A stretch of 64,000 nucleotides of DNA from Sphaerisporangium siamense (GTDB taxonomy: Bacteria; Actinomycetota; Actinomycetes; Streptosporangiales; Streptosporangiaceae). The stretch covers positions 3,410,001 to 3,474,000 of the forward strand of contig NZ_JACHND010000001.1 of assembly GCF_014205275.1 (NCBI RefSeq). The letters are read 5' to 3'. This document shows, piece after piece, positions 36,797-45,039 of the stretch. The notes below the pieces were generated by a model. The model was not told where the DNA came from. It did not search any database and saw only the letters and a program-made list of their open reading frames with translations. Every line of letters begins with the position of its first letter. Within the stretch, counting starts at the first letter, position 1. A program made the translations under genes and the position numbers.

Positions 36797-37586
36797 CCCG
36801 CACGGCCCGGACGGCCGCCGCGCCCCGGGCGTGACCGGCGGCGGCCGGGACCGCCCGGTGACGGCGCTGGTCACGGGCGCGAACCAGGGCATCGGCCGCG
36901 AGATCGCCGCCCGGCTCGCCGGGCTCGGCATGACCGTCCTGCTCGGCGCGCGCGACCCGCGCAAGGGCGAGGAGGCGGCGCGGGACCTGCGCGCGGCCGG
37001 CGGCGAGGTGCGCGCGGTCCAGCTCGACGTCACCGACGGGGTGTCGATCAAGAGCGCGGCCCAGTACGTCGGCGAACGGTTCGGCGTGCTGGACGTGCTG
37101 GTCAACAACGCCGGCATCCTCGGCGACAGCGTCGGGCAGGCGCCGGGCACGGCCGAGCTGGACGTCGTCAGGCAGGTCTTCGAGACCAACGTCTTCGGCG
37201 TGATCGGCGTGACCACCGCGATGATCCCGTACCTGCTGCGCTCGCCCGCGGGACGCGTCGTCAACGTCACGAGCGGCCTCGGGTCGCTGACGCTGATGAG
37301 CGACCCCGAGGGCGTGTTCGGCGGGCGCCCCGCCTCGGTGGCCTACGTGCCGTCCAAGACCGCGCTCAACTCGCTGACCGTCCAGTACGCCAGGGAGCTG
37401 CGCCCGCACGGGATCCTGGTCAACGCGGCCGACCCGGGCCTGTGCGCGACCGCCTTCACCCACGGCGTCCCCGGCCTCACCCGCACCGCCGCCGACGGCG
37501 CCGCGATCGCCGTACGCCTGGCCACCCTCCCCGACAACGGCCCCACCGGCGGCTGCTTCGGCGAACACGGCCCCATCCCGTGGTGA
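36789..37586 (+). CDS. SDR family NAD(P)-dependent oxidoreductase
   Basis: 265 residues from GTG 36789; GTG 36858 is an equally plausible start, since the Rossmann motif LVTGANQGIGREIA then begins near residue 5. NNAGILGDS follows, and the catalytic Tyr/Lys lie in YVPSKTALNSL. PGLCATAFTHG is the cofactor loop. Carbonyl-reductase-like. Downstream of, and possibly overlapping by 8 bases, the 3-hydroxyisobutyrate-dehydrogenase-like gene. Confidence 0.88.
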   Translation: MGDPHGPDGRRAPGVTGGGRDRPVTALVTGANQGIGREIAARLAGLGMTVLLGARDPRKGEEAARDLRAAGGEVRAVQLDVTDGVSIKSAAQYVGERFGVLDVLVNNAGILGDSVGQAPGTAELDVVRQVFETNVFGVIGVTTAMIPYLLRSPAGRVVNVTSGLGSLTLMSDPEGVFGGRPASVAYVPSKTALNSLTVQYARELRPHGILVNAADPGLCATAFTHGVPGLTRTAADGAAIAVRLATLPDNGPTGGCFGEHGPIPW

Positions 37587-37604
37587 CAGCCCACATCTGA
37601 ACAC

Positions 37605-37639
37605 GATCGGGCCGCCCTTACGCAGGTAGCGGCCCGATC
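37605..37639 (+). terminator. hairpin terminator after SDR gene
   Basis: GATCGGGCCGC with GCGGCCCGATC, an 11-bp perfect stem with a 13-base loop. Confidence 0.75.
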
Positions 37640-37764
37640 CCTGACATTTCGCGATCCCCTAGGGCGGCGCGGGGACGGGCGGTGGCGCGGAGGCGGGCCC
37701 GGACGGGCGCGGGGTCGTGCTCGTCGGGTTCGCGCTGCGGCGAGACGGGACCGGATGAGCGGTC

Positions 37765-38463
37765 TCAGAGGCTCTTTCTCCTGCGGCGGGTCGTCAGGCG
37801 GACGAGGAGGGCGCCGAGGAACAGGCAGGCGCCGGCTCCGGTCAGGGCGAGGGCGAGGGCGCGGCCGTCGAAGCCGGTGAAGGGCAGTCCACCGGGCCGC
37901 GCGGGGGCGGGGCCACCGGGAGCGCCGGCGCCGGGGGACCCGGGGTCGGTCATGCCCGCGGTGCCGTCGGAGGAGCTGGGTTCGGTCTTGCGCGCGGTGC
38001 CGTCGGAGGAGTTGGGTCCCGTCTTGCCGGGGGTGCCGTCGGAGGAGCCGGGGCCGGTCTTGCCCGTGGTGTCGACGGAGGTGCCGGTGTCGTGGGAGCC
38101 GGTGCCGTTCTCGGTGAACTCGGTCGTCTGGTCTCCGGTGATGACGGTGACGCCGGCGTCGCGGCCGTCGTGCTCGCGGGGCGTCGCGGGGGCGCCGCCC
38201 GGTTTCTCGGGGGGCTCCCCGGGGGGTAGCACGCGGACCGTCACTCCCACGGAGCCGGAATCGGTGCGTCGTGGTGCGGGCGCCGGTTCCGGCGGCGCGG
38301 CAGGGCCGGTGCCGAGGGAGGACGCGGTGGGAGGGGAGGCGGACGGCGGGCCGTGCCAGAAGGCGCCGGCGCCGGTGGTGGCCGAGGCGGTCATCGTCGC
38401 GAAGAAGGTCAGCGCGATCGCGGTCTCGATGCCGAGCAGGACCGGCGTGAAGCGTCTACCCAT
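37765..38463 (-). CDS. LPXTG-type cell-wall-anchored surface protein with short repeats
   Basis: 232 residues from ATG 38463, with GGGGGA upstream. An N-terminal signal (RRFTPVLLGIETAIALTFFA) and a disordered Pro/Ser/Thr body include three and a half 12-residue repeats of the form GKTGPxSSDGTx (about residues 130-180). The C-terminal sorting signal is LPFTGFDGRALALALTGAGA, then a hydrophobic helix and RRRRKSL, the class-typical sortase substrate. Function unknown; probably a surface stalk. It is divergent from the DUF11 exported protein. Confidence 0.85.
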   Translation of the reverse strand: MGRRFTPVLLGIETAIALTFFATMTASATTGAGAFWHGPPSASPPTASSLGTGPAAPPEPAPAPRRTDSGSVGVTVRVLPPGEPPEKPGGAPATPREHDGRDAGVTVITGDQTTEFTENGTGSHDTGTSVDTTGKTGPGSSDGTPGKTGPNSSDGTARKTEPSSSDGTAGMTDPGSPGAGAPGGPAPARPGGLPFTGFDGRALALALTGAGACLFLGALLVRLTTRRRRKSL

Positions 38464-38882
38464 AATTCCCCCAAATGGCACCGGCGACCAGGTAATTTGC
38501 CATTGACCGAATATCTTTGCTCTTTCGGGTTTTACCCCCTTTCGTGGGTGCTCTCACTGTCATGACGGCCTATCTCGCACCATCGCCACCTCTGCGCGCT
38601 GAAAAATGGCAGCGGTTATAGTGAAATTTGACGTGTCGTTCCAACGGAGCGGCGCCGTCGGCCGCGTACCCGCGCCGGCGGCGGCATTCGCGGGTTCCCC
38701 GACCGCACTGTGCTCCGCGGCGTAACGCGACGCCGGGACGGCGCGTTCCCGAGAAAACGCACGGCGCGTCGGAGGTGATGCCCGCAGAGGAACGCTCTGC
38801 CGGCATCTACCATTCTCGAAAGCGAACCCGCCCGCGCGCGGCCCGCGTGGAATGAACCCAGCGCCGTTAAAAGGTATTAATC
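38464..38882. other. 419-base divergent intergenic region
   Basis: Relatively AT-rich near both ends, consistent with divergent promoters. It holds a hairpin at 38778-38806 (ATGCCCGCAGAG against CTCTGCCGGCAT, one mismatch). I see no coding sequence with a ribosome site. Confidence 0.5.
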
Positions 38883-39539
38883 ATGTTTTTTCGCGTCACA
38901 CCGGTGCGCCCGGCCGCCGCGCGCGGTGCCCGCGCCGCCCGCCCACGCCGCGCCGTCGCGCTGAGCTCGTTCGCCGCCGCCCTCGTCGCGTCCGCCGGGG
39001 GCTTCACGGCAGCCGCCGCGCATGCCACCGTGCCGCACCCGGCCGAGCCCGCCTACGCGCTGCGCATCGGCATCGACAACGGCCAGACGAGCGTCCGGCC
39101 GGGCGACCGCCTCACCTACACGATCCAGGTCAGCAACACCGGCGCCAAGGACTCGCCCGACCTCGTGCTGAAGCAGATGGTGCCCCCCGGGCTCAAAGTG
39201 CTCTCCTCCACGCCCGAGGGCACGCTCGCCAAGGACTCGATCGCCTGGCGGCGCGCCGTGCCCGCGGGCAGGACCGACCGGCTCAGCGTCGCCGTCGAGG
39301 TCGGAAGCTTCCCCGCCCAGCTCCGGCGGCTGGCGGCCGTCGTCTGTGCCTCGGTGAAGAACGAGAAGCGCCCGATCGTCTGCGCCACCGACCTCGACCG
39401 CCTGCCCTCCGCCGCCCCGCCGCCGGGCGGCGCGTCCATGGGGGCGGGGCTCTGGTGGGCGCTCGGCGCGGTCCTCGCGGTGCTCGTGGCGTTCCTCGGA
39501 CCGCGGGCACGCCGGGCGCTGCGGCGGGCACGCCCCTAG
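38883..39539 (+). CDS. exported DUF11-domain protein with C-terminal membrane anchor
   Basis: 218 residues. A long, Arg-rich signal (RRAVALSSFAAALVASAGG, cleavage after AHA) precedes a DUF11/CARDB-like beta-sandwich (about 58-165): VRPGDRLTYTIQVSNTGAKD, VPPGLKVLSSTPEG. A C-terminal helix ALGAVLAVLVAFLGP and basic tail RARRALRRARP follow. Typical of actinobacterial surface proteins. It is divergent from an LPXTG protein and may join it at the surface (inference). Confidence 0.78.
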   Translation: MFFRVTPVRPAAARGARAARPRRAVALSSFAAALVASAGGFTAAAAHATVPHPAEPAYALRIGIDNGQTSVRPGDRLTYTIQVSNTGAKDSPDLVLKQMVPPGLKVLSSTPEGTLAKDSIAWRRAVPAGRTDRLSVAVEVGSFPAQLRRLAAVVCASVKNEKRPIVCATDLDRLPSAAPPPGGASMGAGLWWALGAVLAVLVAFLGPRARRALRRARP

Positions 39540-39612
39540 GGATGCGCCGGCCGATCGCGGGTAGCCGGTCACCGGGGCCCGGCGCGCGGGCGCCGGAGGG
39601 GAGGACGACGCC

Positions 39613-40287
39613 GTGACCACCGCCGACGGAGAAGCCTACGACGCCTCGCCGTACGTGCCCGAGGGCGCCGACCTGGACGAACTGCGCGCCGCGGCCGCGG
39701 ACTGCCACGGCTGCCCGCTCTACCGCGACGCCACCCAGACCGTCTTCGGCGAGGGCGCCCCCTCGGCCCGCGTGTTGCTCGTCGGCGAGCAGCCGGGCGA
39801 CCAGGAGGACCGGCAGGGCCACCCGTTCGTCGGACCGGCCGGGCGGGTGCTGGAACGCGCGCTCGGCGAGGCCGGCGTCGACCCCGGCGAGACCTACGTC
39901 ACCAACGCCGTCAAACACTTCAAGTTCACCGTGCGCGACGGCGGCAAGAAGCGCATCCACAAGCCGCCGAGCCTGCGTGAGATGGCGGCCTGCCGGCCGT
40001 GGCTGGCCGCCGAGATGCGGCTCATCCGGCCCGAGGTGGTCGTCGCGCTCGGCGCCACCGCCGGGAAGACGCTGCTGGGCCCCTCCTTCCGGGTGAGCGA
40101 CCGGCGCGGCGTGCCGGAACCCTTCCCCGGCGAGAAGCCGGAACTGTGGAGGCACGTCATGGGTGAGGGCCGCGCCTGCCTGGTCGCGACGATCCACCCC
40201 TCGGCGGTCCTGCGCGCCGACGACCGCGACGCGATGTACGCGGGCCTGCTCTCCGACCTGCGCCGCGTGGCGGACGCCTTGCGCTGA
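39613..40287 (+). CDS. udgX: UdgX family uracil-DNA glycosylase
   Basis: 224 residues from GTG 39613 behind GGAGGGGAGG. The Fe-S ligands begin with CHGCPLY; the catalytic motif A is VGEQPGDQEDRQGHPFVGPA. The hallmark R-loop KKRIHKPPS (His about residue 117) is the residue that forms a covalent bond to uracil-DNA in studied UdgX (established for the family). Motif B is IHPSAVLRA. It stands alone between the DUF11 protein and the MoxR/vWA operon. Role: uracil repair with irreversible DNA cross-link. Confidence 0.92.
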   Translation: MTTADGEAYDASPYVPEGADLDELRAAAADCHGCPLYRDATQTVFGEGAPSARVLLVGEQPGDQEDRQGHPFVGPAGRVLERALGEAGVDPGETYVTNAVKHFKFTVRDGGKKRIHKPPSLREMAACRPWLAAEMRLIRPEVVVALGATAGKTLLGPSFRVSDRRGVPEPFPGEKPELWRHVMGEGRACLVATIHPSAVLRADDRDAMYAGLLSDLRRVADALR

Positions 40288-40496
40288 GCCCCTGCCGAGT
40301 TCCCGTGCGGAGTTCCCGCGCTGAGCTTTTCCCCGCGCGGTGGCGTATCCGGCTGTCTACGCTAGGTCAGGGACAATCCCGCGCGGTCCTATGCACACTT
40401 TGCGTGTCGGTCCGTCGCGGTCACCGACGGGACGGCCGCCCGGCCCACGCGCGGAACGTCCTTCGGGGGACGACAGGTCGCGGCGAAGGAGGGGTC

Positions 40497-41546
40497 TTGG
40501 GCGAATGGGCGGCACCGGCAGGAGCGCCGATCACGGCCGGCGGATCGGAATCGGGACGGGAGGCGGGCGCGGCCGGCGAATCGGATCCGGGGCGGGAGGC
40601 GGGCGCGACCGAGGCGTTCCCCATCCTCCCTTACAGCTACGTCGTCGGGCAGGACGCGCTGTGCCGGGCCCTGGAGATCGCCTACGTCGTGCCCGCCGTG
40701 GGCGGCGTCCTGGTCAGCGGCGAGCGCGGCACCGCCAAATCCACCACCGTGCGCGCCTTCGCGCGCATGATGTACGGCGAGCTGCCCGTCACGCTGCCCA
40801 TGAACGTCACCGACGACCGGGTCATCGGCGGCTGGCGCATCGACGCGCTGATGGCGGGCAGGACCGAGCCGCAGCCGGGGCTGCTCGAACACGCGGGCCG
40901 CCAGGGCATGCTCTACATCGACGAGGTCAACCTCCTGGACGACCACATCGTCAACCTCATCCTCGACGTCGTGTCCACCGGCCTGCTCGTCGTCCAGCGC
41001 GAAGGCCTGGACCGCCCCGAGATCCCGCTGTCGTTCACGCTCGTCGGCACCATGAACCCCGAGGAGGGCACGCTGCGGCCCCAGCTCCTCGACCGCTTCG
41101 GCCTGCTCGTCCCGGTGACCGCGGAGCCCGACCCGCTCGTGCGGCGCGAGATCCTGCGCACCGTGTTGCGCTTCGACGAGGAGCGCGCCCGGCCGTCCTC
41201 CGACTGGCTCGGCCAGGGCGCGGTGCTGGACCGGGAGCGCCACGCCAGGATCGTCGCCGCGCGCGAGACCGTCCACGACATCCGGCCGGACGACGACACC
41301 GTGTCGCTGTGCGCGCGCGTCGCCGCCGAGTTCCACGTCGCCGGCCATCGGGGCGAGATCGTCATGGCCCACGCCGCCCGCGCCACCGCCGCGCTCCAGG
41401 GCCGCACCACCCTCATCCCCGACGACGTCCGCGCGGTGGCCCCGCAGGCCCTCATCCACCGCCGCCGCGAGGCCGCCTACGGCGACGGCCTGGACTGGAC
41501 CGACAAGGACCAGGACCGCCTGGACAAGGTCATCGACGAGGCGTGA
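40497..41546 (+). CDS. MoxR/ChlI-type AAA+ ATPase of a conflict-like operon
   Basis: 349 residues from TTG 40497, chosen for GAAGGAGGGG at 40485-40494. The N-terminus is low complexity (GSESGREAGAAGES). AAA+ core: VSGERGTAKSTTVRAFAR (Walker A, about 70), LYIDEVNLLDDHIVN (Walker B), VGTMNPEEGTLRPQLLDRFG (sensor 1 and Arg finger). Close to the Mg-chelatase ChlI subunit, but no other chlorophyll or cobalamin genes are present. It is coupled by ATGA to the vWA gene, then CHAT and cyclase-TPR. Likely the ATP-driven regulator of that module. Confidence 0.9.
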   Translation: MGEWAAPAGAPITAGGSESGREAGAAGESDPGREAGATEAFPILPYSYVVGQDALCRALEIAYVVPAVGGVLVSGERGTAKSTTVRAFARMMYGELPVTLPMNVTDDRVIGGWRIDALMAGRTEPQPGLLEHAGRQGMLYIDEVNLLDDHIVNLILDVVSTGLLVVQREGLDRPEIPLSFTLVGTMNPEEGTLRPQLLDRFGLLVPVTAEPDPLVRREILRTVLRFDEERARPSSDWLGQGAVLDRERHARIVAARETVHDIRPDDDTVSLCARVAAEFHVAGHRGEIVMAHAARATAALQGRTTLIPDDVRAVAPQALIHRRREAAYGDGLDWTDKDQDRLDKVIDEA

Positions 41547-43567
41547 TGCCCGACCACGGCACCGTCCCATCCTCCGGACCTCCCTCCGGACCTCCCTCCC
41601 CGCCCCTCGGCCTACGGGAGCGGGTCGCGACGGGCCTGGCCTGCGCCGCGGTCGAACCCGGTCTGGCCGGGATCCTGCTGTTCGACCTCGACGCCGACGT
41701 GATCCTGCCCGTCGTGCACTGGTTCGCCGGCCTTGCCGGGGTCTCGCCGACGCCGGTCATGCTGGGCGCCACGACCACTGACGACGACCTGTGGGTGCGT
41801 ATCCGCCCCTACCCGGGCGAGGCGGGCGGGTTTCGGCTGGAACGCGGCCCGCTGGTGGGGGAGGGGCGCGCCCCCCGCGTCGTGGTGGTGCCCGACCTCG
41901 CGCGCCTGGGCGCCGCCGGGGCCCGCGCGGCGCTCGCCTCCATCGGCGCGGACGTCACCCACCTGGAGCGCACCGGCGTCCAGGCCCGGTGGCGGCCCCG
42001 CGACCACTGGATCGCCTGCTGCCGCCGCGACGAGGTGGGCCGGGTCTCCCCCCACCTCCTGGACCGCTTCGCGCTGCGCCTCGACGCCGCCGGGCTGAAG
42101 CGGACGGCCGGGCGGGACGTACTGGACGAGCCCGACCCCCAGTGGAGGCGCGCCGTGCGCGCGGGACGGGTGCCCGGCGCGTCGCGGGACGCGGTCGAGG
42201 CCGTCGTGGCGGCGCTGTCGCCGGCCGGGCCGCGCCGGGACCTGGCGCTCGGGCGCGTCGCGCGGGCGCTGGCCGCGCTGCGGGACGACTCCGTCGTCGA
42301 GCGGGAGCACGTCGAGCAGGCCGCGCACCTGACCGGCGTTTTCGCCGCGGCGCGGCAGGACGGCCCGCGCGACCCCGCCCAGCCCTCCCCGTCCCCGGCG
42401 GGCGCGCAGCCCGACGCCCGGCAGGAGCCGGGCCCACGCCCGGTCGAGGTGCCCGCGGGCGAGGCCACGCCGCTGCCGTCCGGGCCGCTGCCCGCCGTCG
42501 AGACGCCACGCGAGCCGTACCCCGAGGACCACGCCGACCCCGACCACGACGCCTACCCCCTGCGGCTGCCCCCTTACCGCCGCGCCGGCGGCGGCCCGGC
42601 CCGCGGCCACCCCATCGGCACCCGGCCCGCGCGCGACCTCAAGGACATCGCGGTCGCCGCGACGCTGCTGGAGGCCGCGAAGTTCCAGGCCGTCCGCCGC
42701 GAGGAGCGCGACGGGTCGCGCCGGGACGGCGACCGGCTGCTTGTCGAGCCTGTGGACCTGCGCGGTCACCGCAGGGCCCCGCGGCCGGGGAGCCTTCTCC
42801 TGCTGCTGCTCGACCACACCTGCCACCGGGGCTGGGACTGGTACGAGCCGCTCGCGCCGTACCTGCGCTGGGCGTACGCGGCCCGCGCGCCGGTCGCCGT
42901 GGTCGAGGTCGGCGCGGCGGACGCGCCCGACGAGCTGCGCGCGGAGATGTTCGCCGCGCGCGGCGTGCTCGACCCCCGGGTGGCCACGGCCATGGAACGC
43001 CTGCCCGGGCGCGCCACGCCGCTCGCGCACGGCCTGACGCTGGCCGGGCGCGCCCTGCGGCACGGCACCCGACAGGGGGACGCGGCGATCGTGGACGCGC
43101 TGCTGGTCGTCGTCACCGACGGGCGTGCCAACGTGCCGCTCGCCGCGGGCCTGGCCGGGCGCATGCCCGAGCGGGTGGCGGCGGAAGGCGTGGTGGACGC
43201 CGTCGAGGCGGCGCGTCGCATCAGCACCCTGCGCCGCGTCCGCAGCGTCGTGATCGACCCCGGCCCGCGCCCCGGGGCCTATCTCACCGCCGCCCTAGCC
43301 GCCGCCCTCGGCGGCACGCTCGTCCCCGGCGTCCCCGACGACCCACCCCACTCCACCGCCCCCGACGAGGGGCCGCCGTCGGCGGCCGCGGACGGCGGAT
43401 CCCGATCGCTGGCCTCGGACGAGGGGGCGCGGTCGGGGGCCTCGGACGAGGGGGCGCGGTCGGCCGCCTCCGACGAGGGGTCGCGGTCGGCCGACTCGGA
43501 GGACGGGTCTCGATCGGCTGCCGCGGACGGTGACTCGCGGTCGGCGGTTCCGGGGGAGGACGGATGA
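41546..43567 (+). CDS. ChlD-like vWA protein with Ser/Asp repeat tail
   Basis: 673 residues. The N-terminal 270 residues resemble a degenerate ChlI/ChlD ATPase-like region (ERVATGLACAAVEPGLAGIL, VVVPDLARLGAAGARAALAS, SPHLLDRFALRLD) without a Walker A. A Pro-rich linker follows, then a vWA-like domain (about 395-590): LLLLLLDHTCHRGWDWYEPL, where the MIDAS DxSxS is DHTCH, so metal binding is uncertain. The last 80 residues are 9-residue repeats such as ARSAASDEG. It overlaps both neighbours by 1-4 bases. Confidence 0.85.
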   Translation: MPDHGTVPSSGPPSGPPSPPLGLRERVATGLACAAVEPGLAGILLFDLDADVILPVVHWFAGLAGVSPTPVMLGATTTDDDLWVRIRPYPGEAGGFRLERGPLVGEGRAPRVVVVPDLARLGAAGARAALASIGADVTHLERTGVQARWRPRDHWIACCRRDEVGRVSPHLLDRFALRLDAAGLKRTAGRDVLDEPDPQWRRAVRAGRVPGASRDAVEAVVAALSPAGPRRDLALGRVARALAALRDDSVVEREHVEQAAHLTGVFAAARQDGPRDPAQPSPSPAGAQPDARQEPGPRPVEVPAGEATPLPSGPLPAVETPREPYPEDHADPDHDAYPLRLPPYRRAGGGPARGHPIGTRPARDLKDIAVAATLLEAAKFQAVRREERDGSRRDGDRLLVEPVDLRGHRRAPRPGSLLLLLLDHTCHRGWDWYEPLAPYLRWAYAARAPVAVVEVGAADAPDELRAEMFAARGVLDPRVATAMERLPGRATPLAHGLTLAGRALRHGTRQGDAAIVDALLVVVTDGRANVPLAAGLAGRMPERVAAEGVVDAVEAARRISTLRRVRSVVIDPGPRPGAYLTAALAAALGGTLVPGVPDDPPHSTAPDEGPPSAAADGGSRSLASDEGARSGASDEGARSAASDEGSRSADSEDGSRSAAADGDSRSAVPGEDG

Positions 43568-45039
43568 CGGCCGAGGGGCGCCGCAGGTTCTTCGGGGCCG
43601 TCTTCGGCTCGTCACGGCGCACCGGCGCCGCCCCAGCAGCCCCGGCACCTGCCGCTCCGACAGCCCCCGCACCTGTCGACCCGGCAGCCCCCGCACCTGT
43701 CGATCCGGCCCCCGCACCCGCCGCGCCGGCCCCTTCTCCAGGCCCGCCGCCGTCCGCCTCGTCACACTCCGCCTCGTCCGGCCCGGTCCACGTCCCGTCG
43801 CCGGGCTCCGGACCGGTGGCCGGGGAAACGCTGCCGCAGAGCCGGGTCACGGAGGCCCGGGGCGCGGGGGACGTGCGGATGCGGGTGGTCGAGGACGCGG
43901 GCGACCCGATGGTGTTCGACGTCGTCGAGGCCGACCTCGGAGCCGGGCTGCCGGAGGGCATGGCCCTGCTCACGGTCGTCCCCGTCCACCAGGAGGGGGG
44001 CGCGCCCGGCTTCCGGCTGCGCGGCGTCTGCTGCTGCGGCGAGACCACCGAGTTCGCCGAGGTCTACGGGCGTCCGCGACTGGACCTGCGCCAACTGGAC
44101 TCCAAGGGCGGTGAGCTGCCCGCCGACGTGCTGAGCTTCATGCAGGTCTGGTCACGGCCGAAGGCCGAGCTGACCCGCTGGCTGGACCGCCGCATCGTCG
44201 CCCACGGCGACCGGCTCCAGCTCGTGATCTGGGACGACACCGGATACCGCATCCCGTGGGAGCTGTTCTGGCTCGACTACGACGGCGGCAGGTCGGAGGG
44301 ATGGCTCGGCGGCGTCGTCACGCTGACCCGGTGGCTGTCCATCCGCACCGCCTGGCCGGAGACCGTCCGCGACTACCGCTCCGCGCACACCTGCACCGGC
44401 CCGGTGGCCGCCTACGTCGAGCCCCGGATGACCCACGACCACGCCCTGCTCACCTCCTACCACGTGGAGCGGAGCGACAGCATGCCCGCCCTGGCCAAGG
44501 CGCTCCGCGAGTACGGGACCGCGCTCGCCCTGGTCTACGTGGCCTGTCACGGCGAGTTCGGCGACCAGGTGACCGAATCCGCTCTCGGTGGCCTGCCGCT
44601 GCTGCTCGCCGACACGATGAAGTTCCTGCGGCTGCGGTCGGCGGCGACGATGGTGTTCCTCAACGCCTGCCAGTCGGGCTCGCTCGGATACGACACCGAC
44701 CGGTTCAACGACCGGGTGCTGCGCGGGTTCGCCGAGGTGTTCCTGCGCTCCGGAGCGGCAGGCGTGCTCGCCACCAGCGGGAACGTCGGCGACCGCGAGG
44801 CGTGGGAGATGGCGCGCGAGCTGTTCCGGCACATGCGCGAGCACCCGGGCCGTCCGGTGGCGGAGGCGCTGCGCACGCTGCGGGCCCGCGCGGCGACGCT
44901 GTCCCCCGCCGACCTGGCCGGCGTGTCGGGGACGGCGGCCGATGCGGAGCTTCTTCCGCTTTTATATCGGTTCATGTACGTCTATTACGGGAGCCCGCGC
45001 ACGCTGGTGACCCCGGACGTGGCCTTGGGGGCGTCATGA
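43564..45039 (+). CDS. CHAT-domain caspase-like protease
   Basis: 491 residues. A Pro/Ala-rich N-terminal linker (about 20-70) precedes the CHAT domain, about 205-470. The catalytic His lies in ALVYVACHGEFGD (about 325) and Cys in MVFLNACQSGSLGYD (about 380); both are intact. DTGYRIPWELFWLD marks the pro-domain region typical of CHAT proteases. Bacterial CHAT proteins act as separase/caspase-like effectors in conflict and death systems (family knowledge). It is coupled by 4-base overlaps to the vWA gene before and the cyclase-TPR gene after. Confidence 0.9.
   Translation: MTAEGRRRFFGAVFGSSRRTGAAPAAPAPAAPTAPAPVDPAAPAPVDPAPAPAAPAPSPGPPPSASSHSASSGPVHVPSPGSGPVAGETLPQSRVTEARGAGDVRMRVVEDAGDPMVFDVVEADLGAGLPEGMALLTVVPVHQEGGAPGFRLRGVCCCGETTEFAEVYGRPRLDLRQLDSKGGELPADVLSFMQVWSRPKAELTRWLDRRIVAHGDRLQLVIWDDTGYRIPWELFWLDYDGGRSEGWLGGVVTLTRWLSIRTAWPETVRDYRSAHTCTGPVAAYVEPRMTHDHALLTSYHVERSDSMPALAKALREYGTALALVYVACHGEFGDQVTESALGGLPLLLADTMKFLRLRSAATMVFLNACQSGSLGYDTDRFNDRVLRGFAEVFLRSGAAGVLATSGNVGDREAWEMARELFRHMREHPGRPVAEALRTLRARAATLSPADLAGVSGTAADAELLPLLYRFMYVYYGSPRTLVTPDVALGAS

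Noticed and set aside
40497-43567. Magnesium or cobalt chelatase for chlorophyll or cobalamin synthesis
   Set aside because: The AAA+ and vWA subunits are chelatase-like, but no ChlH/CobN or pathway genes occur and the MIDAS motif is degenerate. The coupled CHAT and TPR genes point elsewhere.
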